This document shows, one piece after another, positions 24,625-33,964 of a stretch of 64,000 nt of DNA (position 1 is its first letter; each line of letters begins with the position of its first letter). The notes beneath the pieces were generated by a model, which worked only from the letters and a program-made list of their open reading frames with translations, had not been told where the DNA came from and did no database searches. This DNA comes from an uncultured Muribaculaceae bacterium (GTDB lineage: Bacteria; Bacteroidota; Bacteroidia; Bacteroidales; Muribaculaceae), in assembly GCA_910589055.1 (NCBI GenBank), contig CAJURN010000004.1, forward strand, positions 1 to 64,000, in the 5' to 3' direction. The position numbers were made by a program, and so were the translations under genes.

Positions 24625-25170
24625 CTATGCTTCGATGTGGCGCAGTTCGCCGGTGTAGGAATCCATGACATATCCTGCCACGGAAATTCCCTCAGGCATA
24701 AGCGGATGGCGCGCGATGAGGTCAACGGTTTCGGCAACAGCCGCATCCGTGTCCTCGAATCCGTGGAGCCACTCCCGGAGATTGATTCCGCAATGTTCCA
24801 TAAGCGATATATGCTCCTGGCTGATACCGCGTTCGCGCATCAGATGGAGCATTTCGTCGGCATCCATTCCCTGCACTCCGCATCCGGTGTGACCTATCAC
24901 CATAATTTCCTCCACACCAAGCTCATATACAGCAATCAGCAGACTGCGCATTGTCGAGTCGAAAGGATTTGTGATTGTTGCTCCGGCATTTTTGATGATT
25001 TTCACATCGCCATTGCGGAAGCCGAGGGCAGCGGGCAGCAGTTCCACCAGGCGCGTGTCCATGCAGGTTACAATTGCAATCTTTTTGTCGGGATATTTGC
25101 TTGTGGCAAAGCGCTCAAAGCCGCGCTCGCGCACAAACTCACGGTTGAATTTCAGTATTTCGTCGATCAT
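24625..25170 (-). CDS. beta-class carbonic anhydrase
   Basis: A 181-residue cytosolic zinc enzyme interconverting CO2 and bicarbonate. The zinc ligands are Cys36 with the Asp38-Arg40 dyad in TCMDTRL, and His and Cys in VIGHTGCG (about 90-93). It may supply bicarbonate to carboxylases. Start: ATG 25170 lies 18 bases behind the -7 element TATCTTTG (25195-25188); the in-frame start at 25227 is upstream of that element and is rejected. Confidence 0.92.
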   Translation of the reverse strand: MIDEILKFNREFVRERGFERFATSKYPDKKIAIVTCMDTRLVELLPAALGFRNGDVKIIKNAGATITNPFDSTMRSLLIAVYELGVEEIMVIGHTGCGVQGMDADEMLHLMRERGISQEHISLMEHCGINLREWLHGFEDTDAAVAETVDLIARHPLMPEGISVAGYVMDSYTGELRHIEA

Positions 25171-25187
25171 AGCAAAAGAATTTTCCG

Positions 25188-25195
25188 CAAAGATA
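25188..25195 (-). promoter_or_regulatory. -7 element of the carbonic anhydrase gene
   Basis: TATCTTTG on the minus strand; fixes the start at 25170. Confidence 0.55.
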
Positions 25196-25289
25196 CGGCA
25201 AAAATCATGCTTCACGGATGCAAACAAGCTCTAAATATATTTAATTAGTTGTCGGGGAGCGCGTTTTTTTGTAAATTCGCATTTCAGTT

Positions 25290-25952
25290 ATGATTGAGGC
25301 GCGAAACATAAGCAAGCATTTCGGAAATCTGGCGGTGCTCAAGGGTATCAGCCTGGATATCCGTCCGCATGCCGTCACTACGATTCTCGGGCCAAGCGGC
25401 GCGGGAAAAACGACTCTGCTGCAGATTTTGGGCACATTGTCGTCGCCCGACAAGGGCGGAACAGTGACGTATGACGGTACGGATGTAACTTCGCTTTCGG
25501 AAGCGAAACTTGCAGCGTTCCGCAATCGGCATATCGGCTTCGTTTTCCAGAGCCATCAGCTCCTTCCGGAGTTCAATATCGTGGAAAATGTGGCTATGCC
25601 GGCCCTTATAGGCGGTCGTCAGTCGAAGGAGGCATATACCGAGGCAAAGCGTATTCTCACCGACCTTGGCCTGGCTCACCGGCTTGAGCACCGTCCGGGC
25701 GAGCTTTCCGGAGGCGAGTGCCAGCGTGCGGCCGTAGCCAGGGCGCTTATAAACAAGCCTTCGGTGATTCTTGCCGACGAACCCTCCGGAAGCCTTGACT
25801 CGCGCAACCGCACCGAGCTGCACCGCCTGTTTTTTGACCTGCGCGACTCGATGGGCGCGACTTTTGTAATCGTAACTCACGACGAGACTCTTGCCGCTGA
25901 TTCCGACTGTATCGTCCGCATGGACGACGGACGGATTTCAACAATTGTATAA
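25290..25952 (+). CDS. ABC transporter ATPase of the LolD/MacB type
   Basis: A 220-residue ATPase with Walker [10 protein letters not shown] (34-42), Q-loop [12 protein letters not shown], signature [15 protein letters not shown], Walker [10 protein letters not shown] and H-loop VTHD. The sequence is closest in style to LolD, which powers release of lipoproteins from the inner membrane with LolCE. No permease gene is adjacent, so its partner must be encoded elsewhere and LolD is a probable rather than certain name. Confidence 0.88.
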   Translation: MIEARNISKHFGNLAVLKGISLDIRPHAVTTILGPSGAGKTTLLQILGTLSSPDKGGTVTYDGTDVTSLSEAKLAAFRNRHIGFVFQSHQLLPEFNIVENVAMPALIGGRQSKEAYTEAKRILTDLGLAHRLEHRPGELSGGECQRAAVARALINKPSVILADEPSGSLDSRNRTELHRLFFDLRDSMGATFVIVTHDETLAADSDCIVRMDDGRISTIV

Positions 25953-26003
25953 ATCTATGTATTCCAAAAATCAACAATCTAAAACGACTCAAACACCGAA
26001 AAG

Positions 26004-26711
26004 ATGAAAAAGACATTTCTTGCATCCCTGATGATGCTCATTACCCTTGGTTTCGGCCTCTCTTCGTGCTCGGAAGCCGATGATCCCATCAACTTCAAGG
26101 ATATCGTATATGACGTGGTTACTATCGCTGCAAAAACTCCCGACGGAACCACATTCACCTTCCGCAAGCTCGGCGACTCACCTCTTATCACCCTTACCAC
26201 CGACCAGGCCATCACCGGCCAGAGCGCACAGGTGGGCAAGCGCGTTGTCATCGGCTATGTGCCCGACGGCCAGCGCTATGAGAGCGGCACAATCAAGCTC
26301 GTGACAATAGCGGTGGCTTATGGCTCTGAACTCAAATCCGGTACCGCCGAATCCACATCCGACTGGAAATCCGACCCGTATACACTCGTTCAGCTTTGGC
26401 GCTCGGGCGAGTATCTCAACATCCAGCTTCTTGCAGCTTTCACAACCGAACCGTCCGCATTTGACCTCTACCTCGACTCCACTACCGCCGACTCGGAGTA
26501 TCCCGAACTGCACGTTGTGTTCCGCCGCGACTTCACATCCGAAATCACCCGCGATGTATTCGGCTCCTACGACATATCCTCAATCTGGAATCTCGGAAGC
26601 TGCAAAGGTGTGAAGGTGTTCTACAACACGACAGCCGGAGTACAGTCGTCGCTCATCACCAAGGAGACCTCGGCCGAAATCACCCGACCCTCCGACCAGC
26701 CTATCCAATAG
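26004..26711 (+). CDS. NigD-like lipoprotein
   Basis: A 235-residue lipoprotein. The N terminus MKKTFLASLMMLITLGFGLSS leads to a lipobox SSC, and after it come two beta-rich parts (about 35-110 and 115-225). The layout resembles Bacteroidota NigD-like proteins (N-terminal OB-like and C-terminal beta-sandwich domains), which occur near bacteriocin genes but also widely alone. Function unknown. It follows the ABC ATPase by 51 bases. Confidence 0.65.
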   Translation: MKKTFLASLMMLITLGFGLSSCSEADDPINFKDIVYDVVTIAAKTPDGTTFTFRKLGDSPLITLTTDQAITGQSAQVGKRVVIGYVPDGQRYESGTIKLVTIAVAYGSELKSGTAESTSDWKSDPYTLVQLWRSGEYLNIQLLAAFTTEPSAFDLYLDSTTADSEYPELHVVFRRDFTSEITRDVFGSYDISSIWNLGSCKGVKVFYNTTAGVQSSLITKETSAEITRPSDQPIQ

Positions 26712-26755
26712 TCCCCTATTATTCAACCGATATAATAACATAAAACTTTATAAAA

Positions 26756-27073
26756 ATGGAAAATCAGAAAAAAAACGAACTCAAGATTGAACTCACTCCC
26801 GAAGTAGCAACAGGCCACTATGCAAACTTGGCCGTTCTGTCACACTCTCCCAACGAGTTCTTCCTCGACTTCATCGCCATAGCTCCCAACATGCCCCAGG
26901 CAAAGGTTCAGAGCCGCATCATCATGACTCCCGAAAACGCCAAGAACCTTCTTTTCGCCCTCCGCGACAATATCGCCAAATATGAGGCAACTTTCGGCGA
27001 AATCACCCACAAGCAGCCCAAGGGCGCTCCCGCTGCCGGCGGCAATGACATCCCCAACCCCTTCATGGCCTAA
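26756..27073 (+). CDS. DUF3467 protein
   Basis: A 105-residue cytoplasmic protein. The sequence ELTPEVATGHYANLAVLSHS and the following EFFLDF and RIIMTPENAKNLLFALRDN regions are the DUF3467 signature. Function unknown; members occur across Bacteroidota. It is six bases ahead of cysS and probably co-transcribed. Confidence 0.88.
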   Translation: MENQKKNELKIELTPEVATGHYANLAVLSHSPNEFFLDFIAIAPNMPQAKVQSRIIMTPENAKNLLFALRDNIAKYEATFGEITHKQPKGAPAAGGNDIPNPFMA

Positions 27074-27079
27074 ACCGCG

Positions 27080-28573
27080 ATGAAACCCTCGCATCTCACC
27101 ATATACAACTCCCTCTCGCGACAGAAGGAAACGTTCACGCCCCTGCATCCCGACCGGGTGGGAATGTATGTCTGCGGTCCTACGGTCTACGGCGACGGCC
27201 ACCTCGGCCATGCCCGTCCGGCCATAACCTTCGACATCGTTTTCCGCTATCTCACCCACCTGGGCTACAAGGTGCGCTATGTGCGCAACATCACCGACGT
27301 GGGCCATCTGGAGCATGACGCCGATTCCGGCGAGGACAAGATTGCCAAGAAAGCACGTCTTGAGCAGCTTGAACCCATGGAAGTGGTGCAGTTCTATCTC
27401 AACCGCTACCATCATGCGATGGATGCACTCAATGTGCTTCCTCCCTCGATTGAGCCGCATGCATCCGGACACATCATCGAGCAGATTGAATACATCAAGA
27501 CCATCCTCGACAGCGGATACGCCTACGTGAGCGAAGGTTCGGTGTACTTCGATGTGCCCAAATTCAACCGCGAGAAAGGTTACGGACGTCTTTCGGGCCG
27601 TAACATCGACGAGCTTCTCTCCACCACCCGCGACCTTGACGGACAGTCGGAAAAGCGCAATCCCGCCGACTTCGCGCTCTGGAAGAAAGCGGCTCCGGAA
27701 CATATCATGCACTGGCCCTCGCCCTGGAGCGAAGGATTCCCCGGATGGCACCTCGAATGTTCCACCATGGGTGAGAAATACCTCGGCACCGAGTTTGACA
27801 TCCACGGTGGCGGAATGGACCTGAAATTTCCCCACCACGAGTGTGAGATAGCCCAGTCGGTGGCTCATAACGGCCACGACACCGTGCGCTACTGGATGCA
27901 CAACAACATGATTACCATCAACGGCAAGAAGATGGGCAAGTCGCTTGGCAACTTCATCACACTCGATGAATTCTTCACCGGCTCTCATCCGCTGCTCGAG
28001 CAGGCGTATTCGCCCATGACGATACGCTTCTTCATCCTCCAGGCCCATTACCGCGGAACTGTCGACTTCAGCAATGAAGCTCTCCAGGCGTCCGAAAAAG
28101 CTCTCGGTCGAATGTTGGACGGCTACCGCCGCCTGCAGGACCTTAAGCCGTCGGAGGATTCCACTGTTGATGTCTCATCTTTGGAACAGCGCTGCTACGA
28201 CGCTCTCGACGATGATTTCAACACTCCGGTGCTCATTGGAGTACTCTTTGATGCGGTGCGTATCATCAACCAGATCAACGATGGCAATGCACGCGCCACC
28301 GAGGCCGACCTGGCCGTTCTCCGTCATGTGATGGACACCTTCCTTGTGGAGATTCTCGGCATACGTGTCGATGGTCCCGCCGGAAGCTCGGCCGACGGAG
28401 CCGGAGCGGCAATGAAGCCCTTCGAAGATGCTGTGGATCTGCTTTTGGAGATGCGTGCCCAGGCAAAGAAAAACAAGGACTGGACAACTTCCGACCTTAT
28501 CCGCGACCGTCTGGCCGCAATCGGCTTCGACGTTAAGGACACAAAGGACGGCTTTGAATGGTCGCTTAAATAA
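27080..28573 (+). CDS. cysS: cysteine--tRNA ligase
   Basis: A 497-residue class I aminoacyl-tRNA synthetase charging tRNA-Cys. Zinc and cysteine recognition start at [19 protein letters not shown], which contains the HIGH-type motif as HLGH; zinc ligands continue in WHLECSTM and [16 protein letters not shown] appears as KKMGKSLGN. The C-terminal anticodon-binding part is complete. It ends just before the long palindromic terminator at 28578. Confidence 0.96.
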   Translation: MKPSHLTIYNSLSRQKETFTPLHPDRVGMYVCGPTVYGDGHLGHARPAITFDIVFRYLTHLGYKVRYVRNITDVGHLEHDADSGEDKIAKKARLEQLEPMEVVQFYLNRYHHAMDALNVLPPSIEPHASGHIIEQIEYIKTILDSGYAYVSEGSVYFDVPKFNREKGYGRLSGRNIDELLSTTRDLDGQSEKRNPADFALWKKAAPEHIMHWPSPWSEGFPGWHLECSTMGEKYLGTEFDIHGGGMDLKFPHHECEIAQSVAHNGHDTVRYWMHNNMITINGKKMGKSLGNFITLDEFFTGSHPLLEQAYSPMTIRFFILQAHYRGTVDFSNEALQASEKALGRMLDGYRRLQDLKPSEDSTVDVSSLEQRCYDALDDDFNTPVLIGVLFDAVRIINQINDGNARATEADLAVLRHVMDTFLVEILGIRVDGPAGSSADGAGAAMKPFEDAVDLLLEMRAQAKKNKDWTTSDLIRDRLAAIGFDVKDTKDGFEWSLK

Positions 28574-28577
28574 GCGC

Positions 28578-28639
28578 CTGAACACCATAAAAAGCGGGGC
28601 AGCTCTGCATTGAGCTGCCCCGCTTTTTATGGTGTTCAG
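28578..28639. terminator. bidirectional terminator between cysS and trxA
   Basis: A perfect 28-base stem (28578-28605 with 28612-28639) around a six-base loop; the arms carry A5 and T5 tracts so that it can stop both converging transcripts. Confidence 0.9.
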
Positions 28640-28644
28640 GGTTA

Positions 28645-28962
28645 TCAGAACTCGTCGCTCTTGGTGCGCTGATGGTCGCGAATCTTGGCAATGAGTTCAT
28701 CGGCCTGCTGCACGCCTACGGCACGCCAGATAGCCTCGCCGTTCTTAAACATGATAAGCGTGGGCACCGACTGAACCCTGTACTGGGCTGCCAAAGTCTG
28801 ATTCTTGTCAATATCAATCTTCACGATATTTGCTTCGTCACCGACCTGTTGCTTTACATGCTCGAGAATCGGACCCTGCACTTTGCAAGGGCCGCACCAT
28901 GTGGCGAAGAAGTCCACCAAAGTGGGTTTGTTCTGCTGGATAAGTTCGTTGAAATCGCTCAT
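28645..28962 (-). CDS. trxA: thioredoxin
   Basis: A 105-residue single-domain cytosolic thioredoxin with active site WCGPC at residues 22-26 and the cis-proline loop SVPTLIMF. It reduces protein disulfides and feeds ribonucleotide and sulfur metabolism. It is divergent from the Pmp3-like gene at 29088. Confidence 0.95.
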   Translation of the reverse strand: MSDFNELIQQNKPTLVDFFATWCGPCKVQGPILEHVKQQVGDEANIVKIDIDKNQTLAAQYRVQSVPTLIMFKNGEAIWRAVGVQQADELIAKIRDHQRTKSDEF

Positions 28963-29029
28963 AATTCTTTATATTATTTGTTTGAGTTACTACTTGGTAC
29001 CAATTATAACAACAATCGAGCCAAAGTCG

Positions 29030-29060
29030 TTGCATGGTCGCGAAAATTTTTGTAAGTTTG
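29030..29060 (+). promoter_or_regulatory. promoter of the Pmp3-like/DUF1460 operon
   Basis: TTG (29030-29032), 20 bases, TAAGTTTG (29053-29060). It fixes the start at 29088 rather than 29034. Confidence 0.65.
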
Positions 29061-29087
29061 CCTGCTAAACTTTATCCTCAACAAAAT

Positions 29088-29237
29088 ATGTCCTGCCTGC
29101 GAGCTTTATTATGCCTGATATGTCCTCCGCTGGCCGTCCTTGACAAAGGCTGCGGTTCGATTGTGCTTGTCACAGCACTCACTCTCTGCGCCTGGGTGCC
29201 CGGAGTCATAGGGGCCATACTTGTATGTAAAGACTGA
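29088..29237 (+). CDS. YqaE/Pmp3-family small membrane protein
   Basis: A 49-residue protein with two membrane helices and the family pattern CPPLAVLDKGCGSIVL...WVPGVIGAILV. Pmp3 homologues sit in the membrane and are linked to salt or membrane-potential stress. Its TGA stop overlaps the ATG of the DUF1460 gene by one base, suggesting coupled translation. The longer frame from 29034 begins upstream of the promoter and is rejected. Confidence 0.88.
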   Translation: MSCLRALLCLICPPLAVLDKGCGSIVLVTALTLCAWVPGVIGAILVCKD

Positions 29238-30130
29238 TGTCTGCGATGAAATATATTTTCAAGATACTTTTTCTGCTGTGTGTCTCGGCGCTTCCGGGAA
29301 CAATGTCTCTCCACGCCCTTTCGGGTCAGGAGGTGCGCTTCCACAATGAGGCCGCCGATACCACCGCGATAACCCGCCTGCTCACCGAGGCCTCGGCAAT
29401 GACGTTTGCCAATCCCGAGGCGCGTAACGAATTCTTTGCCCGGAAATTTATCGGAAAACCCTACGTGGCTCATACTCTCGAATGTGACACGGCTGAGATT
29501 CTTACCGTCAATCTCGACGAACTCGACTGCACCACTTTTGTTGAAACCGTGCTTGCACTGTCGTACACGGCCGGAGAACGCCGCTCTTCGTGGCGCGACT
29601 TCGTCTACAACCTGCGCCGCATGCGCTACCGCGCAGGCGAGACCGACGGATATGCCTCGCGCCTGCACTACATCTGCGACTGGGCCGTTGACAACATCCA
29701 CCGCGGCAACATAACGGATGCCACGGATGCTTTTCCCCGCTTCAACTACCTTGTGCGAACGATTGACCTCATGAGCGCAAACCGCGGCAAATATCCCGCA
29801 CTGGCCGATTCAGCCAACTTCGCACGCATCCGAAGCGTCGAGGACGGCTACCGCAGCCACCGCTTTCCATACATCAAGAGTATGAATGTCGACTCCAAGG
29901 AAATCAGCCGCAACCTGCGTAGCGGCGATGTGGTGGCCCTGGTTTCAAACCTGAAGAATCTCGATGTCACACACATGGGAATAGTCGTGCGAGAGCCCGA
30001 CGGAGAATTGCATCTTCTTCATGCGTCGTCGTCCGACGGACGTATTGAGATTACCAAGCGACCTTTGGGAGATTTCCTAAAGAAAAACCGCCAGTGGCTC
30101 GGAATACGAGTGTTCCGCCTCACCGAATGA
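29237..30130 (+). CDS. DUF1460 N-acetylmuramoyl-L-alanine amidase-like protein
   Basis: A 297-residue exported protein with a signal peptide (about 1-28) and an NlpC/P60-superfamily DUF1460 domain. The likely nucleophile is Cys98 in LDELDCTTFVE, and a His in VTHMGIVV and an acidic residue in the C-terminal strand would complete the site. Structurally known relatives act on muropeptides, so a role in cell-wall recycling or remodelling is likely. It starts one base inside the preceding Pmp3-like gene. Confidence 0.85.
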   Translation: MSAMKYIFKILFLLCVSALPGTMSLHALSGQEVRFHNEAADTTAITRLLTEASAMTFANPEARNEFFARKFIGKPYVAHTLECDTAEILTVNLDELDCTTFVETVLALSYTAGERRSSWRDFVYNLRRMRYRAGETDGYASRLHYICDWAVDNIHRGNITDATDAFPRFNYLVRTIDLMSANRGKYPALADSANFARIRSVEDGYRSHRFPYIKSMNVDSKEISRNLRSGDVVALVSNLKNLDVTHMGIVVREPDGELHLLHASSSDGRIEITKRPLGDFLKKNRQWLGIRVFRLTE

Positions 30131-30301
30131 TTGTACCCGGATGATTCCACGGCGCAGTTAACAGCAAATTCACCGCACCCTATGCAAACATTTTTCAGTA
30201 GCAGTCTGTTACAATAAAAACCGACGACCTGGAATCAATCCGACCTCTCTAATCACTACGACAACTAATTTATCCAACCTGTTTACCCTTATATTCAACA
30301 C

Positions 30302-31990
30302 ATGAACCGACTTCGCTTAGCCCTCAGCGTATTGCTGTGCTCGTTCGCGCTTCCTTGGGCCATGGCCGACGCTCCCGCGGGATACTATACCTCCCTGAGC
30401 GGAAAGAAAGACAGCGAACTGAAGACTGCCGTCTACAATTGCATCCATAACTTCACGATTTCGGGAAGTTACAGCCAGGTTTACTCCGATCTGAGATACA
30501 CCTTCCAGAAAACCGACCTCTATCCCAACTCTCAACGGTGGTGGGATATGTACTCCGACATTACCCTGTATGCACCTTCTTTTACAGGACTTAACCGCGA
30601 ACACTCCTTCCCCAAGAGCTGGTGGGGCGGCTCGACAAGTATTCCTCCCTATGTGGACCTGAACCACCTCTATCCCTCGGAGATGAAAGCGAACACGGCT
30701 AAATCCAACTGGCCTCTCGGCGAGGTGGACATGAACAGTCCCGTGAAGTTCAACAACGGAATATGCAAGGTGGGTTATCCTGTCAACGGTCAGGGCAACG
30801 GCGCCCAGAGCGTCTTCGAGCCGGATGATGAGTACAAGGGCGACTTCGCCCGCACATATTTCTATATGGTTACCTGCTATCAGGATCTCACATGGAATTC
30901 AAGCTACACATGGATGATGTCGTCGGAGACCTATCCCACGCTCAAACCCTGGGCAGTGGAGTTGCTTCTGAAGTGGCACCGCGAGGATGGCGTGAGCCAG
31001 AAGGAAATCGACCGCAACGAAGCCGTGTACAAGATTCAGAACAACCGCAACCCCTTCATCGACATGCCCGAGCTTGCCGAATACATATGGGGCAACAAGA
31101 AAGGCGAGAGCTTCACTCCCGGCTCAGTAGTTATCCCTCCTGCCACAACTCCTGAACTGATGTCTCCCTCAGCCAACATGAATCTCGAATTCGGCCAGGT
31201 GGCACTCGGCCTCAGCACCACCGCCAAGCTCTACCTTAAAGGTGTGAACCTGCGCGGCACACTTGAGTTCACACTTCAGCGCAATGACAATGCCTCGATG
31301 TTCCGCCTTTCGTCGAACACCGTGTCGGCATCCCTCGCCAACGCCGAGAACGGCTATTGGCTCAATATCGACTACACACCTACCGCTCTCGGCGAGCACA
31401 GTGTGGAACTCTATATATCGGAAGGCGGCCTTACCGGCTCGCGCCGTGTGATTCTACGTGGCGAATGTCTTGAAAAACCGACCCTTACGGCTTGTACCGC
31501 AACCGCACCTTCCGATGTTCAGGCCGACAGCTACATTGCCAACTGGACAGCCCCCGCAGGCGAGGTTATCGACTACTACGTAGTTACCCGCACTCGCTAT
31601 TCCGGATCTTCAACTCCCGTAACCGAAGAGTTGGTTGCCGAAGACAACTATCTTGAAATTACCGGATTTGCCGATTCCGACCGCGAGGCTTACAGCGTAC
31701 AGTCCTGCCGTCTTGGCGTACGCTCACCGATGTCGAATGTCGTATTCGTGGACCACTCCGGAATCACAGGCGTGGAAGTGGCTCAGCCCCTCGTAGTGAA
31801 GTCCTATCCCGGCTATGTCCGCTTCCTGTGCAGCGAACCCCAGCACGGCTGCCGCATCTTCGATGCCTCCGGCAAGCAGGTTCAGGCAATAGACGTGGTT
31901 TACCAGAACCTTGACATCGAGCTGCCCTTCGGAGTATATCTCATCGTTACTGAAGAACATCCCGTTCCCGTCAAAGTAGCCGTAAGGTAA
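30302..31990 (+). CDS. secreted endonuclease I-family nuclease with sorting-domain-like C terminus
   Basis: A 562-residue exported protein. After a signal peptide (about 1-22) comes an endonuclease I domain (about 25-265) with its His-Asn metal site in NREHSFPKSWWG (His101) and VDLNHLYPSE. It cuts DNA without strict sequence specificity outside the cytoplasm. A beta-sandwich (about 280-390) and a fibronectin-III-like part (about 395-480) follow. The last 70 residues (CRIFDASGKQVQA, FGVYLIV, VKVAVR at the end) resemble a type A sorting domain of type IX secretion, suggesting surface release. PorX and an SprE-like protein are encoded at 44-49 kb. Confidence 0.88.
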   Translation: MNRLRLALSVLLCSFALPWAMADAPAGYYTSLSGKKDSELKTAVYNCIHNFTISGSYSQVYSDLRYTFQKTDLYPNSQRWWDMYSDITLYAPSFTGLNREHSFPKSWWGGSTSIPPYVDLNHLYPSEMKANTAKSNWPLGEVDMNSPVKFNNGICKVGYPVNGQGNGAQSVFEPDDEYKGDFARTYFYMVTCYQDLTWNSSYTWMMSSETYPTLKPWAVELLLKWHREDGVSQKEIDRNEAVYKIQNNRNPFIDMPELAEYIWGNKKGESFTPGSVVIPPATTPELMSPSANMNLEFGQVALGLSTTAKLYLKGVNLRGTLEFTLQRNDNASMFRLSSNTVSASLANAENGYWLNIDYTPTALGEHSVELYISEGGLTGSRRVILRGECLEKPTLTACTATAPSDVQADSYIANWTAPAGEVIDYYVVTRTRYSGSSTPVTEELVAEDNYLEITGFADSDREAYSVQSCRLGVRSPMSNVVFVDHSGITGVEVAQPLVVKSYPGYVRFLCSEPQHGCRIFDASGKQVQAIDVVYQNLDIELPFGVYLIVTEEHPVPVKVAVR

Positions 31991-32000
31991 TTGACTGACA

Positions 32001-32057
32001 CCGTAAATAAAGCATGAGGCCGGATTCTGAGAATCCGGCCTCATGCTTTATTTACGG
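32001..32057. terminator. bidirectional terminator behind the nuclease gene
   Basis: A perfect 27-base stem (32001-32027 with 32031-32057) with a TGA loop, between the nuclease gene and the convergent lysozyme gene. Confidence 0.85.
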
Positions 32058-32070
32058 GATGCGGTTTTAT

Positions 32071-32814
32071 TTATGGCATGTGGGAAATGGAATCGAGGTA
32101 GGTGTTCCAACGGAGACGGGAACCGTTGAATGTGTTGAGGTCAACCTTGCCCTTCACACCGGGAACGCGTCCGCGGTGACTGTGCTGCCAAAAAAGCCAA
32201 CGCCCGTGAGGTAGAGGTGGATTGGTGAAAGAGCATATCCACACCTGACTGTCGTCGAAATTATCACGGATGAAACGGCTGTGGCCGTTCTTGTTGGTGT
32301 AGAACACCGGAGTGTAGCCGTTGGCCGAGAGGTGGTCGGCCATCGCCTGAAGACGCGCGACAATGATTTCGGTAGAAGCCTCTGCAGGATTGCCCCATTC
32401 CTCCACGTCGATAGCCACCGGCAGGTCGATGGCTAAGTTGCGCAGACATTGCAACAGATTCATTGCCTGACGGCGTCCGTCGCAATCGAAACGGAAGAAA
32501 TGATACGCGCCAATCTTGAGTCCGGCCTTGCGCGCGGCAGCGTAGTTGTTGAAAAACGCCGGATCCTTGAAGCTGATACCCTCCGATGCTTTGAGAAACA
32601 CGAAATCCACCCCGGCCTGACGCAGCGAATCAAAGTCGACCGCCCCGTTATGAGCCGACAAATCAAGCCCGTAGACAGGATATTCATTCCTGTCGACATC
32701 CACATGCGGAATCCCGCGCCGCATCATGCGTTCGACGGTGATTCCGGCAATCAGCACGGCTGTGGCCGCGATTATAGTGATTGCTATGGCTTTTGCTTTG
32801 GTCTGTGGATTCAT
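32071..32814 (-). CDS. membrane-anchored GH25 lysozyme
   Basis: A 247-residue protein with one N-terminal membrane helix (about 8-28) acting as a signal anchor, then a GH25 barrel. Catalytic acids appear in YGLDLSAHNGAVDF (strand 1 Asp) and PVAIDVEEWGN (Asp-x-Glu); the family's YHFFRF and WLFWQHSH motifs are intact. It cleaves the N-acetylmuramic-N-acetylglucosamine bond of peptidoglycan. Start: ATG 32814 is seven bases behind the -7 element at 32829-32822; the in-frame start at 32859 is upstream of the promoter. Confidence 0.9.
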   Translation of the reverse strand: MNPQTKAKAIAITIIAATAVLIAGITVERMMRRGIPHVDVDRNEYPVYGLDLSAHNGAVDFDSLRQAGVDFVFLKASEGISFKDPAFFNNYAAARKAGLKIGAYHFFRFDCDGRRQAMNLLQCLRNLAIDLPVAIDVEEWGNPAEASTEIIVARLQAMADHLSANGYTPVFYTNKNGHSRFIRDNFDDSQVWICSFTNPPLPHGRWLFWQHSHRGRVPGVKGKVDLNTFNGSRLRWNTYLDSISHMP

Positions 32815-32821
32815 TGCAATG

Positions 32822-32829
32822 CAAATGTA
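32822..32829 (-). promoter_or_regulatory. -7 element of the GH25 gene
   Basis: TACATTTG on the minus strand, seven bases before the ATG, implying a very short leader. Confidence 0.45.
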
Positions 32830-32926
32830 CAAAATTTTCACTACATCAGCGCTCCGCACCCGGGCAATCCGTTGTGCGGCGAAAACATTTGGCTACGCCC
32901 GCTTGTTTTAAACCCGTAACAAACAT

Positions 32927-33565
32927 ATGCTGAAAATGAAATTCCTACACATGGCGGCACTTTCATTGCTCGCCTTAATCCCACTGAATATGAATTCAAA
33001 AGAATCCTATATCTTCCTCGCCGACGGCGTTGAGGAAGTTGAAGCAGTTGCTACTGTTGATGCACTGCGCAGAGCCGGTATGGAAGTGACAACCGTTTCG
33101 ATAGCCGAATCACCCGTCGTCACCGGTGCCACCGGACAAAAACTGGTGGCCGACAGCCTGATTGCCGACATAAATACGGCCGAAGCCGACTGGATAATCA
33201 TACCCGGAGGCGTGCCGGGCGCACCGAATCTTCACGCAAACAAAACTGTCAACGAAATCATCACCTCGCATTGGAACGCAGGTGGCCGTGTCGCAGGCAT
33301 TTGTGCCGGACCGGCGGTAGTGCTCGCTCCCACAGGCATACTCAAAGGCAAACAGGCTACGTGCTATCCCGGCCTTGAGCAAGACCTGATAAATGCAGGC
33401 GCCACCTACGTAAAGGCTCCTGTGGTAGTGGACGGCAAGCTCATTACCTCCGAAGGCCCGGCCACGACCCTGGACTTCGCCAAAGCCATCATCGCCGCCA
33501 CCCTCGGCCAACAAAAAGCCGACGAAACCCTCTCCGGCATGCTCCTCATCACCCACGACAATTAA
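32927..33565 (+). CDS. exported DJ-1/PfpI-family protein
   Basis: A 212-residue DJ-1/ThiJ-like protein with the nucleophile elbow VAGICAGPAVVL (Cys126) and an acidic residue in LADGVEEVEAVATVD, the usual Glu-Cys pair. Unusually, a hydrophobic leader (about 4-22) precedes the domain, suggesting export or membrane attachment, whereas most family members are cytosolic. A later in-frame start at Met22 would remove this leader. Proposed activities in the family include glyoxalase, deglycase and chaperone; none can be chosen here. Confidence 0.85.
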   Translation: MLKMKFLHMAALSLLALIPLNMNSKESYIFLADGVEEVEAVATVDALRRAGMEVTTVSIAESPVVTGATGQKLVADSLIADINTAEADWIIIPGGVPGAPNLHANKTVNEIITSHWNAGGRVAGICAGPAVVLAPTGILKGKQATCYPGLEQDLINAGATYVKAPVVVDGKLITSEGPATTLDFAKAIIAATLGQQKADETLSGMLLITHDN

Positions 33566-33691
33566 CCCTCCAAAACCATAAAAAAGCAAAGGCGACCGAG
33601 CCACACGGCTGAGCGCCCAACGGTACTGCTGCTCATTTTCTATCTTAGTCATAGTTGCAATGAAACTATATCAACCTCGGTAAAGTAGGAA

Positions 33692-33964
33692 CTATTTGAA
33701 CAACTCTGAGTGTGACCCGAGACGATAGACTGCAATCACATCATTTTCATCATCATACCACACAAGGAGAAAATCACCCTCAATGTGGCACTCTATACAC
33801 CCGTCATATTCTCCAATTAATTTATGCGCTCTATACTTTTCAGGTAGCTTAATTTCACGTTTTAGCATATCAAGAACTTCATTCAGTGCTTCCAGTTTCT
33901 TGGGTTGGTTCAGAAAACGCTTTAAGTCCTTTTTGAACTGCTTGGTGAATCTAAGCTCCTTCAT
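33692..33964 (-). CDS. YafQ-family mRNA interferase toxin
   Basis: A 90-residue RelE-superfamily toxin: FTKQFKKDLKRF at the N terminus, HKLIGEYDGCIECHIEGDFLLVWY and a final LGSHSELF carrying the catalytic His-type residues of YafQ. It should cut mRNA on the ribosome. The start codon overlaps the antitoxin stop (ATGA), so synthesis is coupled. Confidence 0.92.
   Translation of the reverse strand: MKELRFTKQFKKDLKRFLNQPKKLEALNEVLDMLKREIKLPEKYRAHKLIGEYDGCIECHIEGDFLLVWYDDENDVIAVYRLGSHSELFK

Noticed and set aside
25171..25227. Longer N terminus for the carbonic anhydrase.
   Set aside because: It would begin upstream of the -7 element TATCTTTG and adds no conserved residues.
26840..28048. A 402-codon minus-strand frame opposite cysS.
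   Set aside because: It is a high-GC shadow of cysS, with no recognisable domain and no promoter.
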